This document shows positions 5,371 through 6,147 of a stretch of DNA of 6,147 nucleotides, in pieces (the first letter of the stretch is position 1; each line of letters starts with the position of its first letter). Source of the stretch: Anaerolineae bacterium (lineage in GTDB: Bacteria; Chloroflexota; Anaerolineae; UBA1429). The position numbers were made by a program, and so were the translations under genes. Below the pieces are notes generated by a model. The model was not told the origin of the DNA, ran no database searches, and worked only from the letters and a program-made list of their open reading frames with translations. Location: NCBI GenBank assembly GCA_007118555.1, contig SKRJ01000068.1:1-6147 (forward strand), in the 5' to 3' direction.

Positions 5371-6147
5371 ATGAGCGACAATGCCATCTATCCCCTGACG
5401 TTCGAGCCGCAACTGCGTCCCTACCTATGGGGCGGGCGCAACTTGGCGACCCTCTTTGGACGCGACCTGCCGCCCGGCCCCGTGGCCGAATCCTGGGAGA
5501 TCTCGGCCCACCCCGAGGCCCCCACCGTCGTGCTCGACGGGCACTGGCGAGGCATGGCCCTGCCCCAAGTACACAAGATCCTGGGCGCCGAGTTGGTGGG
5601 CCGCCGGGCCATGGGCCACCCCTGTGGCGATCGCTTTCCCCTGCTGGTCAAGCTGCTGGATGCCGAGCGCGACCTCTCGGTGCAGGTGCACCCCGACGAC
5701 GAGTACGCCTGCGAGCACGAGGACGGCGACTCGGGCAAGGTCGAGACCTGGTACATGCTGGCCGCAGAGCCTGACACGCAGCTCATCTATGGTCTGGCGC
5801 CCGACGTCGATCGGGACCGGTTCGAGCAGGCCATCGCCGAGGGCCGCGTCCCCCAGACGCTGGCGCGGCTGCCGGTGCAGGCCGGCGACTGCATCCATGT
5901 GCCCGCCGGCACGGTGCACGCCCTCACCGCCGGCACCGTCCTGGTCGAGATTCAGCAGAACTCGGACGCCACCTACCGCGTGTATGACTGGGGCCGCGTT
6001 GGCACCGACGGCCAGCCCCGGGAGTTGCACATCGAAAAGGCCTTGGACGTGATCGATTGGGAGGGCGACGCCCCGGGCATCGTGGCGCCCGAGACCCTGT
6101 CAGAGGGGGATGGCGTGCGCCACCAGCGGCTGGTGTCCAGCCCCCAA
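5371..6147 (+). CDS. manA: Mannose-6-phosphate isomerase, type I, short (Bacillus-like) form; 3' end outside window
   Basis: This zinc-dependent cupin enzyme interconverts mannose-6-phosphate and fructose-6-phosphate, sending mannose into glycolysis or making mannose-6-phosphate for GDP-mannose. The frame is open from ATG 5371 to the right edge (259 residues); short bacterial forms have about 315, so roughly 55 residues are missing. LRPYLWGG (15-22) is the usual N-terminal motif, followed by ESWEIS (40-45). Zinc ligands can be placed at Gln105 and His107 in VQVHPDDEYA, Glu125 in GKVETWYML and His183 in VPAGTVHAL. YRVYDWGR (202-209) holds the expected active-site Arg203. The start follows the preceding stop by 3 nt, and GAGGAG at 5356-5361, inside the end of the upstream gene, lies 9 nt before it, so the two genes are co-transcribed and probably coupled in translation. 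With a beta-mannosidase encoded divergently, a catabolic role in mannose use is likely. Confidence 0.93.
   Translation, partial: MSDNAIYPLTFEPQLRPYLWGGRNLATLFGRDLPPGPVAESWEISAHPEAPTVVLDGHWRGMALPQVHKILGAELVGRRAMGHPCGDRFPLLVKLLDAERDLSVQVHPDDEYACEHEDGDSGKVETWYMLAAEPDTQLIYGLAPDVDRDRFEQAIAEGRVPQTLARLPVQAGDCIHVPAGTVHALTAGTVLVEIQQNSDATYRVYDWGRVGTDGQPRELHIEKALDVIDWEGDAPGIVAPETLSEGDGVRHQRLVSSPQ

Noticed and set aside
4594..5412. A 272-residue minus-strand frame opposite the TIM-barrel isomerase
   Set aside because: It reads through the isomerase-manA junction in antisense, lacks a recognisable domain and is explained by third-position GC bias.
5456..6052. A 198-residue plus-strand frame near the right edge
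   Set aside because: Out of frame with ManA and very rich in Arg, Pro, Ser and Thr; the ManA frame from 5371 has all zinc ligands and remains open to the window end.

Overview
The window is GC-rich bacterial DNA with tightly packed genes, strong GGAGG-type ribosome binding sites and near-consensus sigma-70 promoters. The codon bias (mostly G or C at third positions) produces very long shadow reading frames. No gene is a clear taxonomic marker. A GC-rich, possibly thermophilic or soil saccharolytic bacterium, for instance of Chloroflexota, is a guess and nothing firmer. There are five protein genes, two of them cut by the window edges. I saw no RNA genes, mobile elements or CRISPR arrays.

Layout. 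Positions 2-235 (+) hold the tail of a CBS-domain protein, most like the C-terminus of an M50 site-2 protease. Two small hairpins lie around its stop codon. Positions 286-1824 (+) hold a Cys-type sulfatase that starts at GTG. A 10-bp stem at 1841-1871 separates it from a convergent gene at 1887-4418 (-), a family GH2 beta-mannosidase. Between 4419 and 4584 is a divergent control region with back-to-back promoters, one facing the beta-mannosidase and one facing right. The rightward operon starts at 4585 with a TIM-barrel sugar phosphate isomerase/epimerase-like protein (4585-5367). A mannose-6-phosphate isomerase (ManA type) follows after 3 nt and runs off the right edge (5371-6147).

How the genes may work together. 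None of the enzymes shows a signal peptide, so the chemistry is probably cytoplasmic, on oligosaccharides imported by a transporter outside the window. The GH2 enzyme would release mannose from the non-reducing end. A kinase not seen here would make mannose-6-phosphate, and ManA would convert that to fructose-6-phosphate. The TIM-barrel protein probably isomerises or epimerises another sugar or sugar derivative. The sulfatase is a neighbour that could remove sulfate from the same glycan. The shared divergent control region, with palindromic elements in and between the promoters, suggests that beta-mannosidase and the isomerase operon are regulated together. A pathway for sulfated beta-mannosides is a reasonable hypothesis but is not proved by the sequence.
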